A DNA stretch of 14,794 nt, taken from contig CAMOOZ010000299.1 of assembly GCA_946621895.1 (NCBI GenBank), positions 1 through 14,794 of the forward strand. The letters run 5' to 3'. Shown here piece after piece: positions 1 to 8,120 of the stretch. Both the position numbers and the translations under genes were made by a program. Position 1 is the stretch's first letter. Every line of letters starts with the position of its first letter. The DNA comes from an uncultured Lachnospiraceae bacterium (GTDB taxonomy: Bacteria > Bacillota_A > Clostridia > Lachnospirales > Lachnospiraceae). The notes beneath the pieces are model-generated. The model made no database searches, had not been told where the DNA came from, and worked only from the letters and a program-made list of their open reading frames with translations.

Positions 1-156
1 CTGGCGGAAAACACGGGACAGGATTATGAGACCATCGCCAGGGACACGGATCGCGATAACTGGATGACGGCGAAGGAAGCGCTGGAATACGGCCTGATCG
101 ACACGGTGATCACGACCAGGGCTGAACAGGAATCAGAAAACAAAAAGGAAGATTAA
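1..156 (+). CDS. clpP: ATP-dependent Clp protease proteolytic subunit, C-terminal end (partial)
   Basis: Only the last 51 codons lie in the window; the 5' end is cut off by the window edge. The frame reads from base 1 to a TAA at 154-156. The segment carries the ClpP C-terminal signature [20 protein letters not shown]; by family knowledge the first Asp of this motif (residue 15 of the fragment) is the catalytic Asp of the Ser-His-Asp triad. ClpP forms the tetradecameric serine-protease barrel that degrades substrates fed by ClpX or ClpC in the cytoplasm. The tail is charged and Lys/Glu-rich, as is common. clpX begins 4 nt after the stop, so both are very likely on one transcript. The identification is firm; full length and start cannot be judged. 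Confidence 0.95.
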   Translation: MAENTGQDYETIARDTDRDNWMTAKEALEYGLIDTVITTRAEQESENKKED

Positions 157-160
157 ACGC

Positions 161-1471
161 ATGAAGATGGAATCCAGGATGAGATGTTCGTTTTGCGGCA
201 GAGGACAGGATCAGATCAGGAAGCTGATCTCCGGTCCCAACGGGATATATATCTGTGATGAATGCGTGGAGACCTGCAAGGATATCATGGATGATGTTTC
301 CTTTGGGGACGGGGTCGAGGATGAGGAGTTTGATGAGGAGAGCTTTGAGCCGGATCCTGTTTCCCGGATGATCCCGACCGAAGCAAACAGGGAGCCTTTT
401 GAGATCAGGCTGTTAAAGCCTCAGGAGATCAAGGCATTTCTGGATGAATATGTGATCGGCCAGGAGGACGCGAAGAAGATCCTCTCCGTGGCCGTGTACA
501 ATCATTACAAGCGGGTGATGGCGGCGATGTCCGGCGACACCGGGGACGGCGTGGAGCTGCAGAAGAGCAATGTCCTGATCATGGGGCCCACCGGTTCGGG
601 GAAGACCTATCTGGCGCAGACGCTGGCCAGGATCATCGGTGTGCCTTTTGCCATCGCGGACGCGACGACCCTGACCGAAGCGGGCTATGTGGGTGAGGAT
701 GTGGAAAACATCCTGCTCCGGCTCATCCAGGCCGCGGATTATGATATGGAAAAGGCCAGCTGCGGGATCATTTATATCGACGAGATCGATAAGATCACGA
801 GAAAGAGCGAAAATGTGTCCATTACGAGGGATGTGTCCGGCGAGGGCGTGCAGCAGGCGCTCCTGAAGATCATCGAGGGCACCTCCGCCTCCGTCCCTCC
901 CCAGGGAGGCCGCAAGCATCCGCATCAGGAGCTGCTGACGATCAACACAAAGGACATCCTGTTTATCTGCGGCGGCGCTTTTGAAGGTCTGGAAAAGATC
1001 ATTGAAAGGCGGCTCAACCGGAAATCCATCGGCTTTAATGCGGAGATCGGCCTTGGAAACAAGCAGGAGGCAGCAAAGCTTTTGAGTGAGGTCACGCCGC
1101 AGGATCTGGTGAAATTCGGGCTGATCCCGGAATTTGTGGGCAGGGTGCCTGTGACCGTGGCATTAGAGGCGCTGGACGAGGAGGCGCTTCAGCGGATCTT
1201 AAAGGAGCCGAAGAGTGCGCTGATCAGGCAGTACCAGAAGCTGCTGCGCTATGATGATGTGGAGCTGACCTTTGAGGAGGATGCCGTTAAGGAAATCGCC
1301 AGGCAGGCCCATGAGCAGAAGACCGGGGCCAGAGGCCTCCGCACCATCATGGAAAAGCTGATGCTGGATGTGATGTATGAGATCCCTTCGCAGCAGGGAG
1401 TGGGAAAGTGCGTGATCACAAAGGATGCCGCAGAGGGACTGGAAAAGCCCAGACTGGAAAAGACGGCATAA
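161..1471 (+). CDS. clpX: ATP-dependent Clp protease ATP-binding subunit ClpX
   Basis: 436 aa, a normal ClpX length. This AAA+ unfoldase recognises tagged or misfolded proteins and threads them into ClpP. An N-terminal zinc-binding domain has paired cysteines at C9/C12 and C32/C35. An acidic linker (about 48-66) precedes the AAA+ module: Walker A GPTGSGKT at 142-149, pore loop GYVGED at 175-180, Walker B ending in D207-E208, a RKSEN pore-2 region near 215, and sensor-2 GARGL at 389-393. The IGF tripeptide that docks on ClpP is at 290-292, so this is a ClpP partner. The ATG at 161 has a GGAAG stretch upstream; ATGs at codons 3 and 7 are possible alternative starts, all before the zinc finger. 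The stop codon overlaps the lon start as TAATG. All motifs are intact. Confidence 0.98.
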   Translation: MKMESRMRCSFCGRGQDQIRKLISGPNGIYICDECVETCKDIMDDVSFGDGVEDEEFDEESFEPDPVSRMIPTEANREPFEIRLLKPQEIKAFLDEYVIGQEDAKKILSVAVYNHYKRVMAAMSGDTGDGVELQKSNVLIMGPTGSGKTYLAQTLARIIGVPFAIADATTLTEAGYVGEDVENILLRLIQAADYDMEKASCGIIYIDEIDKITRKSENVSITRDVSGEGVQQALLKIIEGTSASVPPQGGRKHPHQELLTINTKDILFICGGAFEGLEKIIERRLNRKSIGFNAEIGLGNKQEAAKLLSEVTPQDLVKFGLIPEFVGRVPVTVALEALDEEALQRILKEPKSALIRQYQKLLRYDDVELTFEEDAVKEIARQAHEQKTGARGLRTIMEKLMLDVMYEIPSQQGVGKCVITKDAAEGLEKPRLEKTA

Positions 1472-3873
1472 TGGAGAAAGCTTTGGAAGAATTCAGATTA
1501 CCTGCCATCGTACTGCACGGAATCATCATGCTGCCCGGCATGATCATGCATTTTGATCTGCACAGACCCGGGGACAAGGCCGCAATGGAGGATGCCTTTG
1601 CAGGGGATCAGACGGTTTTTGTTGCCACCGGCAAAGAACCCGCGCCCGACGAAGAGTCCGAGGAAAACGATGCTCCCACGCTGGAGGATGTACTGCCCAT
1701 CGGTCTGCGCGCCAGATTAAAGCAGCTGATCCGCATGCCCGGCGGGACGACAAGGGTGCTGGTGGAGGGCAATGAAAGGGCCAGGCTCCTTTCGCTGGAG
1801 GAAAACGCCGGCGGAAAGCTTCTGGCGGGTATCGCTGTCCTGCGGGGGGGTAATTCCTGGCTGACGAAAGAGCTGTCGATGCCCGCCTCGAATGAGGACG
1901 AGCTCCGCTATGAGGCAATGCTCAGGGAGCTGAAGGAAAAATTTCTGGAATACTGCGCCGCGTTTCCGAAGGTGGGAGAGAATGTGCTGCGCAATCTGCC
2001 GAACCTGGACAGGCTGGATGAGGCGATCGACAGGGTGGCGATCCAGCTTCCGCTGGGTCATGAGGATCGTCAGGAGCTGCTTCTGGCCGAGGATCTGGAT
2101 TCCCGCTATGCCATCCTGATGGACTATCTGCAGAATGAACGGAATATCGCTGAGATCCGCCAGGAGATCGCCCTTAAGCTCCAGGAAAAGATGGATGAAA
2201 ATCAGCGCAATTATATTCTCAGGGAACAGATGAGCTATCTCCAGGAGGAGCTGGAGGGGAGCGAGGAGCTTACCGAGACCGAGGAGATGCGCCAGGCGCT
2301 GGAGAAGCTGGATGCCTCAGAGGAGGTGAAGGCAAAGATCGAAAAGGCGATAAGCCGGTACGAGAAGCTGGGCTTTTCCAACTCGGAAGCCAATGTGGAG
2401 AGAAGCTATATCGAAACGCTTCTTGAGCTCCCCTGGAATAAAACCGCCAGGGAGAATACGGATCTGCTTCACGCGGAGCAGGTGCTGGAGGAGGATCATT
2501 ACGGCCTGGAGAAAGTAAAGGAAAGGGTCATGGAGTTTCTGGCGGTCAGAGCCAGGAAGAGCGACGGAAAATCGCCGATCCTCTGCCTCGTGGGCCCTCC
2601 GGGAACGGGCAAGACCTCCGTGGTAAAGAGCATTGCCAGAGCGCTGGAGCTCCCCTATGAACGGATCTGTCTGGGGGGCGTCCGGGATGAAGCCGAGATC
2701 AGAGGCCACAGAAAGACTTATATCGGGGCGATGCCCGGCAGGCTGATCAATGCGCTGAAGCAGGCAAAGGTCTCCAATCCGGTGATGCTTCTGGATGAGA
2801 TCGACAAGGTTGGCAGCGATTATAAGGGGGATCCGGCCTCCGCTTTGCTCGAGGTGCTGGACGGAGAGCAGAACGCGAATTTCAACGATCATTATGTGGA
2901 AATTCCCGTGGACCTTTCCAAAGTGCTTTTTGTCGCTACGGCAAATACGACCGACACGATCCCGAGGCCGCTTCTGGACAGGATGGAGATCATCGAGGTG
3001 ACCTCCTATACCGCAAATGAAAAATATCATATCGCGAAGAGCTATCTTGTGCCGAAGGAGCTGAAGGAGAACGGCCTGACCCCGGCCGAGATTTCCTTTG
3101 CGGACACGGCGATCAGGCGGATCATACAGGGATATACAAAGGAAAGCGGCGTCAGAGAGCTGCAGCGAAAGATCGGCGCCGTTTGCCGCAAGGCAGCCTG
3201 GAAAAATGTCAAGGAGGGAAATAAGAAGCGCAATATTACGAAATCCAATCTTGAGATTTATCTGGGGAAGGAAAAATATCTGCCGGAAAAGCGAAATAAA
3301 AAGCCGTTAGTCGGCATCGTCAGAGGCCTTGCGTGGACGGCGGTAGGCGGCGTTACGCTGGAGGTGGAGGTCAATGTGGTTCCCGGCAACGGCAAGCTGG
3401 AGATCACGGGACAGCTGGGCGATGTGATGAAGGAATCCGCCCAGATCGCGATGAACTACACCCGTTCAGTGGCTTCGCGCTATCATGTGCCGGATGCGAC
3501 CTTTAAAAAGAACGATTTTCATGTCCATATTCCCGAGGGGGCGGTGCAGAAGGATGGCCCCTCCGCCGGGATCACGATGACCACTGCCTTTATTTCCGCG
3601 GTCACAAAGACTCCTGTGAGGGCAGACCTTGCGATGACGGGGGAAGTCACCCTCAGGGGAAGGGTTTTGCCCATCGGCGGCCTGAAGGAGAAGCTTCTTG
3701 CCGCGAAAACCGTGGGGATCAGGGAGGTCCTTGTGCCCATTGAGAATACGGGGGACATCGCCGAGATCAGTCAGGAGATCAAGGACGGCATGGAGATCTC
3801 CTATGTGACGGATATGCGGGAGGTGCTGGACCACGCGCTGGTAAAGGGAAGGACGACAGGCGGTGCTCATTAA
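1471..3873 (+). CDS. lon: Endopeptidase La (ATP-dependent protease Lon)
   Basis: 800 aa, typical for LonA. Lon is a cytoplasmic hexameric AAA+ serine protease that degrades misfolded and regulatory proteins. Order: N-terminal substrate-binding domain (about 9-200, starting LPAIVLHG), a coiled-coil-rich linker (about 210-320), the AAA+ module with Walker A GPPGTGKT at 375-382 and Walker B VMLLDE at 438-443, and the C-terminal protease domain. The catalytic serine is S698 in KDGPSAG. The catalytic lysine is taken as K741 in GGLKEKLLAA, 43 residues later, the same spacing as in E. coli Lon. The residue before KDGPSAG is Gln where Pro is usual; this should not affect catalysis. The ATG at 1471 is chosen because the protein then begins at the expected Lon N-terminus and couples to clpX through TAATG; the frame also opens upstream at a GTG (1408), which would add 21 unlikely residues. 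Confidence 0.97.
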   Translation: MEKALEEFRLPAIVLHGIIMLPGMIMHFDLHRPGDKAAMEDAFAGDQTVFVATGKEPAPDEESEENDAPTLEDVLPIGLRARLKQLIRMPGGTTRVLVEGNERARLLSLEENAGGKLLAGIAVLRGGNSWLTKELSMPASNEDELRYEAMLRELKEKFLEYCAAFPKVGENVLRNLPNLDRLDEAIDRVAIQLPLGHEDRQELLLAEDLDSRYAILMDYLQNERNIAEIRQEIALKLQEKMDENQRNYILREQMSYLQEELEGSEELTETEEMRQALEKLDASEEVKAKIEKAISRYEKLGFSNSEANVERSYIETLLELPWNKTARENTDLLHAEQVLEEDHYGLEKVKERVMEFLAVRARKSDGKSPILCLVGPPGTGKTSVVKSIARALELPYERICLGGVRDEAEIRGHRKTYIGAMPGRLINALKQAKVSNPVMLLDEIDKVGSDYKGDPASALLEVLDGEQNANFNDHYVEIPVDLSKVLFVATANTTDTIPRPLLDRMEIIEVTSYTANEKYHIAKSYLVPKELKENGLTPAEISFADTAIRRIIQGYTKESGVRELQRKIGAVCRKAAWKNVKEGNKKRNITKSNLEIYLGKEKYLPEKRNKKPLVGIVRGLAWTAVGGVTLEVEVNVVPGNGKLEITGQLGDVMKESAQIAMNYTRSVASRYHVPDATFKKNDFHVHIPEGAVQKDGPSAGITMTTAFISAVTKTPVRADLAMTGEVTLRGRVLPIGGLKEKLLAAKTVGIREVLVPIENTGDIAEISQEIKDGMEISYVTDMREVLDHALVKGRTTGGAH

Positions 3874-4453
3874 GGAGGCGGAGCTGGAAACGGTGATCGG
3901 GCCTGCCAGCGCGCTGCCGAAGAACGCTCTTCCCGAGATCGCCTTTGCTGGCCGCAGCAATGTGGGCAAAAGCTCGCTGATCAACTGTCTGATGAACAGG
4001 AAGAATCTGGCGCATACCAGCTCCACCCCGGGGAAGACCCAGACGATCAATTATTACAGGATCAACAACATGTGTTATTTTGTTGACCTGCCCGGATATG
4101 GTTATGCCAGGGCGCCGGAGTCCGTGAAGGCAGCCTGGGGCAGAATGGTGGAGCGGTATCTGAAAAAATCCGTGCAGCTGAAATTCATCTTTCAGCTGGT
4201 GGATATCCGGATCCCTCCCACAAAGGACGATCTGCAGATGTACGCCTGGATAAGGGAAAAGGGTTTTCTGCCCATTGTTATTGCCACCAAGTCCGACAAG
4301 CTGAAAAAGAACGAAAAGACAAAAAGGATCTCGGAGATCAGAAGGCTTCTGGAGATTGGGGAAGGGGATGTTTTTTTTACCTTTTCTGCCCTGGCAAAGC
4401 AGGGCAGGGAGGAGATCCTGGACTATCTGGAGAGCCGGGTAATGCCGGTCTGA
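3863..4453 (+). CDS. ysxC: Ribosome biogenesis GTP-binding protein YsxC/YihA (EngB)
   Basis: 196 aa, the usual size. EngB-family GTPases act in late assembly of the large (50S) ribosomal subunit. The GTPase motifs are clear: G1 GRSNVGKSS at 30-38, G2 region with TPGKTQT at 55-61, G3 DLPGYG at 75-80, G4 TKSD at 142-145, and a G5-like FSALAKQG near 172-179. The GTG at 3863 is the only start that gives the conserved N-terminus (V/M-LIKEAELE), and it overlaps the end of lon by 11 nt; an AAGGGAAGGA stretch at about 3844-3853 serves as ribosome binding site. Position directly after lon is the standard arrangement in Firmicutes. No terminator with a T-tract follows; the next gene starts about 100 nt downstream. 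Confidence 0.97.
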   Translation: MLIKEAELETVIGPASALPKNALPEIAFAGRSNVGKSSLINCLMNRKNLAHTSSTPGKTQTINYYRINNMCYFVDLPGYGYARAPESVKAAWGRMVERYLKKSVQLKFIFQLVDIRIPPTKDDLQMYAWIREKGFLPIVIATKSDKLKKNEKTKRISEIRRLLEIGEGDVFFTFSALAKQGREEILDYLESRVMPV

Positions 4454-4557
4454 CCATGCGGTACGGCTTTATGACGGCGGTCACTCCGGCAGGAAGGCGC
4501 CGTTGTGAGCGTTTCCCTGTTTGAGCCTGTCTGGGGGGACAGGAAGGAGAAATCTTG

Positions 4558-6354
4558 GTGATCACAAGTTTATTCACGCTCCTGGGGGGCATAGGCCTCT
4601 TTCTCTTCGGCATGTCCGTGATGGGGGATGGCTTAAAAAAAGCCTCCGGCTCGAAGCTTGCGCCGATCCTGTATAAAATGTCCAATACACGCTTAAAGGG
4701 CGTGCTTCTGGGGACCGGCGTCACCGCTGTGATCCAGTCTTCCTCCGCCACCTCGGTCATGGTGGTGGGCTTTGTCAATTCCCGAATGATGAAGCTGCGT
4801 TCAGGCATCCATGTGATCCTGGGCTCCATTCTGGGAACCAGTGTCACGGGCTGGGTCATCTGTTTAAGCTATATCGAGGGCCAGGGCGGACTGGCCGAGC
4901 TGCTTTCCACCTCCACGATCACATCGATCGCCGCCATCGCGGGAACGCTGATGCGGATGCTTTCCAAAAAACAGATGACAAAGGATATCGGCAGCATCCT
5001 GCTGGGCTTTGCCGTGCTGATGTTTGGCATGAGCGCCATGAGCGGGGCAATGGAGGGCATGCGGGACAATCCGGCGTTTCTGGATATGTTTACCTCCTTT
5101 TCCCATCCGGTGGTGGGGATCCTGATCGGGATCCTGATCTCCGCGCTGCTGCAGTCCGCTTCCGCCGCGGTCGGTATTTTACAGGCCCTTTCCGTAACGG
5201 GCGCGATCGATTTTTCCGAGGCCCTTCCCATGCTGATGGGTATCTCCATCGGCGCCGCTCTTCCCGTGGTTCTTTCTTCCATCGGCGCGAGCACGGTGGG
5301 CAAGCGCACCGCCTATGTCTATCTGATCATCACCGTGATGGGCGTGCTGGGCTCTGCCGTCCTGTTTTATACCGGTCACGCGATCTGGCCGTTTTCCGGT
5401 TACTACATGGAGATGAACCCCTTTTCCACCGCGATGCTGAATACGCTGCTGCGGCTGGTCATCGTCATTCTCCTGATCCCGATGGATGCGCTGATCGAGC
5501 GGATGGTGTGCCTGCTGTTTCCGGGGAAGGAAGAGGAGGACTACGACCCGGGACTCAATCTGGAGGAGCGCTTTATTGCGACTCCCGCAATGGCCATCGA
5601 GCAGAGCCGGATCACGATCATGGATATGGCCGGTTTATGCAGAAAGGCCTTCAACAAGGCGGTTTCCCTTTTTGAAAACTTTCAGGGGGATGTTTTTTCC
5701 AGAGTGGTTGAGCTGGAGGATGCGGGAGACCGTTATGAGGATGCCCTGGGCACTTATCTGGTGAAGATTACGGCGCAGTCCATCACGAAGGAACAGAACG
5801 AGGCCGTTTCCCTGTATCTGCATACGCTTTCCGATTTTGAACGGATCTCCGATCATGCGCTGAACCTCGCGGAAAACGCGAAGGAGCTGCATGATAAGGA
5901 AATAACCTTTTCCGGAGAGGCATTAAGGGAATTGAAGATCATTCTTTCCGCGGTGTCAGAGGTGGTGGATATCACGATGTCTGCCTTTGCGGAAAATGAT
6001 ATTTCCCGCGCCCGTCAGGTGGAACCGCTGGAGGAGTGGATAGACGATCTCTGTGATGTGGGAAAGCTTGGCCATGTGGAAAGGCTTCAGCGGAAGGAAT
6101 GCGGCATTGTGCAGGGCTTCGTTTTCAATGATATTTTAAATAATCTGGAAAGGATCTCCGATCACTGCTCCAATATTGCGGTGGCGATGATCGAGCTGGA
6201 TGAGGATGTGTTCGCCACACACGAATACCTGCATGATATCCGCAGCAAACGGGGCGCGGAATTCGAGCGTCTCTACGGAGAATTCCAGAAAAAGTACTCG
6301 CTGAAAAGCACGGCGATGGGATCCGGAAAAACCGGGCAGGAAGGAGCGGGGTGA
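4558..6354 (+). CDS. Na+/phosphate cotransporter family protein with C-terminal PhoU-like domain
   Basis: 598 aa from the GTG at 4558; the TTG one codon earlier (4555) is an equally in-frame alternative. AGGAG at 4545-4549 lies 8 nt before the GTG. The first ~320 residues are a polytopic membrane domain with the inverted-repeat signature of the NptA/Na-Pi cotransporter family: QSSSATS at 60-66 in repeat 1 and a variant QSASA at 199-203 in repeat 2, where Ser is usual at the third position. From about 335 onward is a cytoplasmic PhoU-like helical bundle with two ERISDH motifs (428-433 and 531-536), the metal-binding signature of PhoU. Family knowledge suggests Na+-coupled phosphate uptake controlled by its PhoU part; actual substrate and direction are inferred. 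No promoter is evident in the 104-nt gap after ysxC, so it may be read through from the clp-lon transcript. Confidence 0.9.
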   Translation: MITSLFTLLGGIGLFLFGMSVMGDGLKKASGSKLAPILYKMSNTRLKGVLLGTGVTAVIQSSSATSVMVVGFVNSRMMKLRSGIHVILGSILGTSVTGWVICLSYIEGQGGLAELLSTSTITSIAAIAGTLMRMLSKKQMTKDIGSILLGFAVLMFGMSAMSGAMEGMRDNPAFLDMFTSFSHPVVGILIGILISALLQSASAAVGILQALSVTGAIDFSEALPMLMGISIGAALPVVLSSIGASTVGKRTAYVYLIITVMGVLGSAVLFYTGHAIWPFSGYYMEMNPFSTAMLNTLLRLVIVILLIPMDALIERMVCLLFPGKEEEDYDPGLNLEERFIATPAMAIEQSRITIMDMAGLCRKAFNKAVSLFENFQGDVFSRVVELEDAGDRYEDALGTYLVKITAQSITKEQNEAVSLYLHTLSDFERISDHALNLAENAKELHDKEITFSGEALRELKIILSAVSEVVDITMSAFAENDISRARQVEPLEEWIDDLCDVGKLGHVERLQRKECGIVQGFVFNDILNNLERISDHCSNIAVAMIELDEDVFATHEYLHDIRSKRGAEFERLYGEFQKKYSLKSTAMGSGKTGQEGAG

Positions 6355-6487
6355 TCCGTCCCGCAGCCACAGCGCAGCTGGTTTCGTTTGGGCGGCCGTG
6401 TGAGAATGAGGAACTGATAACTTATGCGCCTTTGCTTGTCTGTTTTCCCGGGCTCTGCGTCAGCAAGATTCGCCGATCCTAAGAAAA

Positions 6488-6519
6488 GAGGGGGAAGATG
6501 CATTCACATCTTCCCCCTC
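6488..6519 (-). terminator. Strong intrinsic terminator for the reverse-strand gene
   Basis: A perfect 13-bp inverted repeat (6488-6500 paired with 6507-6519) with a 6-nt loop. On the reverse strand the hairpin is followed by TTTTCTT (bases 6487-6481), the U-tract of a Rho-independent terminator. It lies 17 nt past the stop of the reverse-strand gene. On the forward strand no T-run follows, so it is not a good terminator for the transporter gene converging from the left, although the hairpin could still slow that transcript. Confidence 0.9.
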
Positions 6520-6535
6520 AGCATCCGTGCGAACC

Positions 6536-6946
6536 TTAGGCTTCCGACACGCCCTGGATTACAGGGTCAAGAGCCTGCTGCTCCCTGGCCTGCGTCGCCT
6601 GCTCATTCAACTGCTCCTGAGCCTGCGCACCGGCCTGCTCGGTCTGCGCCGCCTGCGCCGCCACCTCCGGAGCATTTTCGGCAAAGATCCGTGCAGCATT
6701 CTGACGCCCCATCGCGAACTGCATATCCACCACGCCCTGGAAATCCTGTGTCTGACCCTGGCGGAGAGCATTTACATTCTCATTATCCTGCCCGGCGACT
6801 CCGGAAAAATCCACACCCGCATTTTTGGTCCCATCCTCGGGAAGGGCCTCAATGCGGTTTAAGCTGGATCTGTCCAGACGGTTGGTGTTGTAAATATAGG
6901 GCTGAAAGCTTACTGCGCCAAATCCGCCGACTGCGCCTACTGCCAT
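6536..6946 (-). CDS. Hypothetical Ala/Gln-rich protein, 136 aa
   Basis: Family not recognised. The ATG at 6946-6944 is preceded by AGAGGTGAT 5 nt upstream, an ideal ribosome binding site; an in-frame GTG three codons earlier lies inside that site and is rejected. The N-terminus is Gly/Val/Ala-rich (MAVGAVGGFGAVSFQPYIYN), without a charged n-region or a long enough hydrophobic core for a classical signal peptide or membrane segment. The middle (about 18-90) is polar and Asn/Asp/Gln-rich, with a YNTN element and a DFQGVVDMQFAMGRQNAARI helix-like stretch. The last ~45 residues are Ala/Gln/Glu-rich and probably helical. It has its own promoter and terminator, so it is a real monocistronic gene. 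Small proteins of this look occur in Lachnospiraceae, some near motility genes as far as I recall, but I cannot confirm a family. It is divergent from a c-di-GMP operon. Confidence 0.82.
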   Translation of the reverse strand: MAVGAVGGFGAVSFQPYIYNTNRLDRSSLNRIEALPEDGTKNAGVDFSGVAGQDNENVNALRQGQTQDFQGVVDMQFAMGRQNAARIFAENAPEVAAQAAQTEQAGAQAQEQLNEQATQAREQQALDPVIQGVSEA

Positions 6947-6990
6947 AAAGATCACCTCTTTTCTGACTGCATTTCGATAAAGCTTATATT

Positions 6991-7019
6991 ATTCTAAGCC
7001 ATTCGGAAGGAAAAAACAA
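6991..7019 (-). promoter_or_regulatory. SigA-type promoter of the reverse-strand hypothetical gene
   Basis: Reading the reverse strand: -35 TTGTTT (7019-7014), a 17-bp spacer and -10 TAGAAT (6996-6991), each matching consensus at 4 or 5 of 6 bases. Predicted transcription start is near 6985, giving a leader of about 40 nt that contains the AGAGGTGAT ribosome binding site. Confidence 0.6.
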
Positions 7020-7021
7020 GG

Positions 7022-7074
7022 GAAATGTACGGCGAATTTCGTGCTTTTTTTGCGAAATGTACTGCGAAATGTAC
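7022..7074 (+). repeat. Three direct copies of GAAATGTAC between divergent promoters
   Basis: GAAATGTAC occurs at 7022-7030, 7054-7062 and 7066-7074. The last two are part of a perfect 12-bp tandem repeat TGCGAAATGTAC (7051-7062 and 7063-7074). Between copies 1 and 2 is a run of seven T. The repeats lie just upstream of the reverse promoter's -35 and about 40-90 bp upstream of the forward -10, a position suited to a regulator binding site. No known operator consensus was recognised. Confidence 0.6.
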
Positions 7075-7109
7075 TGTTTCTTTATCCGTTTCCGAGAGCC
7101 CTGATTCTA

Positions 7110-7118
7110 TGCTATAAT
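7110..7118 (+). promoter_or_regulatory. Extended -10 promoter of the c-di-GMP operon
   Basis: TGCTATAAT at 7110-7118 is a perfect extended -10 (TGn plus TATAAT). The -35 region at the right spacing (TTCCGA, 7090-7095) is weak, as is normal for extended -10 promoters or for promoters helped by an activator. The predicted start is near 7125, giving a leader of about 65 nt before the GGDEF gene. Confidence 0.65.
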
Positions 7119-7191
7119 CGAATTGTTTCCTCGGCTGTGAGGAAGGTTTTTCGATGCCTCGATGAGGTTCCTGAAGAAAAGGAGAATCAAT

Positions 7192-8094
7192 ATGGAAAGG
7201 GATCCCGGCGGCAGCAGCATCCTTTTTTCCGGTGAGGAGCTCTGGAAGACCCTTACCGGAAATCGGAATTCCAAGATATTCTGGAAGGACAGATACAGGC
7301 GCTTTGTGGGAGCCAGCCAGGGCTTCCTGGATTATTACGGATTTGAGAGCCAGGACCGCATTCTGGGAAATACGGATGAAGATATGGGCTGGCATGTGGA
7401 CCCTGTGCCTTTCCGGGATGATGAGCGCAGAGTGCTGGAGGACGGTGTCACGCAGGTCTTTCGCCACGGCACCTGCATCATCCGCGGGAAGGTGCGCCAT
7501 ATTGCCGCCACGAAGATGCCGATCTATGATGAGTCCGGAAAGATCGTGGGACTGCTGGGCTATTTTGAGGACATCACGGAAGCTTATCAGGAACGGGAAC
7601 GGCTGGAGACCTTAAGCAACCAGGATCCGCTTACCGGCCTGACCAACCGCACCGGCCTGATCCAGGAGGCGGCGGATTATATCCGCAGCCACAAAAAACT
7701 GGGGATCGATTTCGTTGCCTGCTATCTGGATATCGATCATTTTAAGGAGGCTAATCTGGCCTATGGACATGCGTTCGGGGATAAGCTGCTGAAACGGGTG
7801 GCGGAGGAGATCGTCCGGGCGGCGGGCGCCGATTCCGCGGTGGCAAGCCTGGGCGGTGATGAATTCGTGATCCTGCATCAGCTCCCCGAGGGGGATAAGC
7901 CCTCCATCTCATCCACGGCGCTGAAGCTGCAGAACAGGCTGCGCGGGACCCTTTCGCGGGTCTATATCATCGACGGGCATTCGCTGCCCATCACCGTATC
8001 CGTGGGCTATGCCGCCTACTCCGAAGCGGAGAGCATTGAAGACCTGCTGGAGAAGGCACATCGCGCGATGCGGGAAGAGAAACGGGAAAAATAA
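7192..8094 (+). CDS. PAS domain-containing diguanylate cyclase (GGDEF)
   Basis: 300 aa, predicted soluble and cytoplasmic; no membrane segment or signal peptide. Residues about 25-130 look like a PAS sensor domain (FWKD..RFVGASQGFLDYYGF near the start, a TDEDMGWHVDP element, and the closing MPIYDESGKIVGLLGYFEDIT strand). The GGDEF domain follows from about 144 (DPLTGLTNRTGL) to 297, with an intact active site GGDEF at 221-225 and an upstream DIDHFKEAN metal/nucleotide-binding stretch. It should convert two GTP to c-di-GMP. The product-inhibition RxxD I-site normally just before GGDEF is absent. The ATG at 7192 is chosen because AGGAG at 7180-7184 lies 7 nt upstream; the frame extends to an ATG at 7162 that lacks such a site. 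The EAL gene follows after 26 nt, so the two form an operon. The PAS ligand is unknown. Confidence 0.92.
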   Translation: MERDPGGSSILFSGEELWKTLTGNRNSKIFWKDRYRRFVGASQGFLDYYGFESQDRILGNTDEDMGWHVDPVPFRDDERRVLEDGVTQVFRHGTCIIRGKVRHIAATKMPIYDESGKIVGLLGYFEDITEAYQERERLETLSNQDPLTGLTNRTGLIQEAADYIRSHKKLGIDFVACYLDIDHFKEANLAYGHAFGDKLLKRVAEEIVRAAGADSAVASLGGDEFVILHQLPEGDKPSISSTALKLQNRLRGTLSRVYIIDGHSLPITVSVGYAAYSEAESIEDLLEKAHRAMREEKREK

Positions 8095-8120
8095 AATATC
8101 TGTTGTAAAAAGGGGAGGAC

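Noticed and set aside
4444..4503. Possible hairpins after ysxC (GCCGG/CCGGC and ACGGCG/CGCCGT)
   Set aside because: Long loops, imperfect stems and no T-tract; not convincing as a terminator or riboswitch.
4456..4524. A 22-codon open frame between ysxC and the transporter gene
   Set aside because: No ribosome binding site and no recognisable features; likely chance.
6400..6487. Reverse-strand GACGCAGAGCC, resembling the conserved core of a c-di-GMP-I riboswitch
   Set aside because: The rest of the aptamer (the GAAA tetraloop stem and its tetraloop receptor) is not there, and the stretch lies beyond a strong terminator with no reverse-strand gene downstream.
6424..6948. Forward-strand open frames (174 aa and 111 aa) over the small reverse-strand gene
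   Set aside because: No ribosome binding site, Pro/Arg/His-rich low-complexity translation, and they lie antisense to a gene that has its own promoter, ribosome binding site and terminator.
7162..7191. Upstream ATG for the diguanylate cyclase gene
   Set aside because: It lacks a ribosome binding site, whereas the ATG at 7192 has AGGAG at ideal spacing; the extra ten residues are translated ribosome-binding-site sequence.
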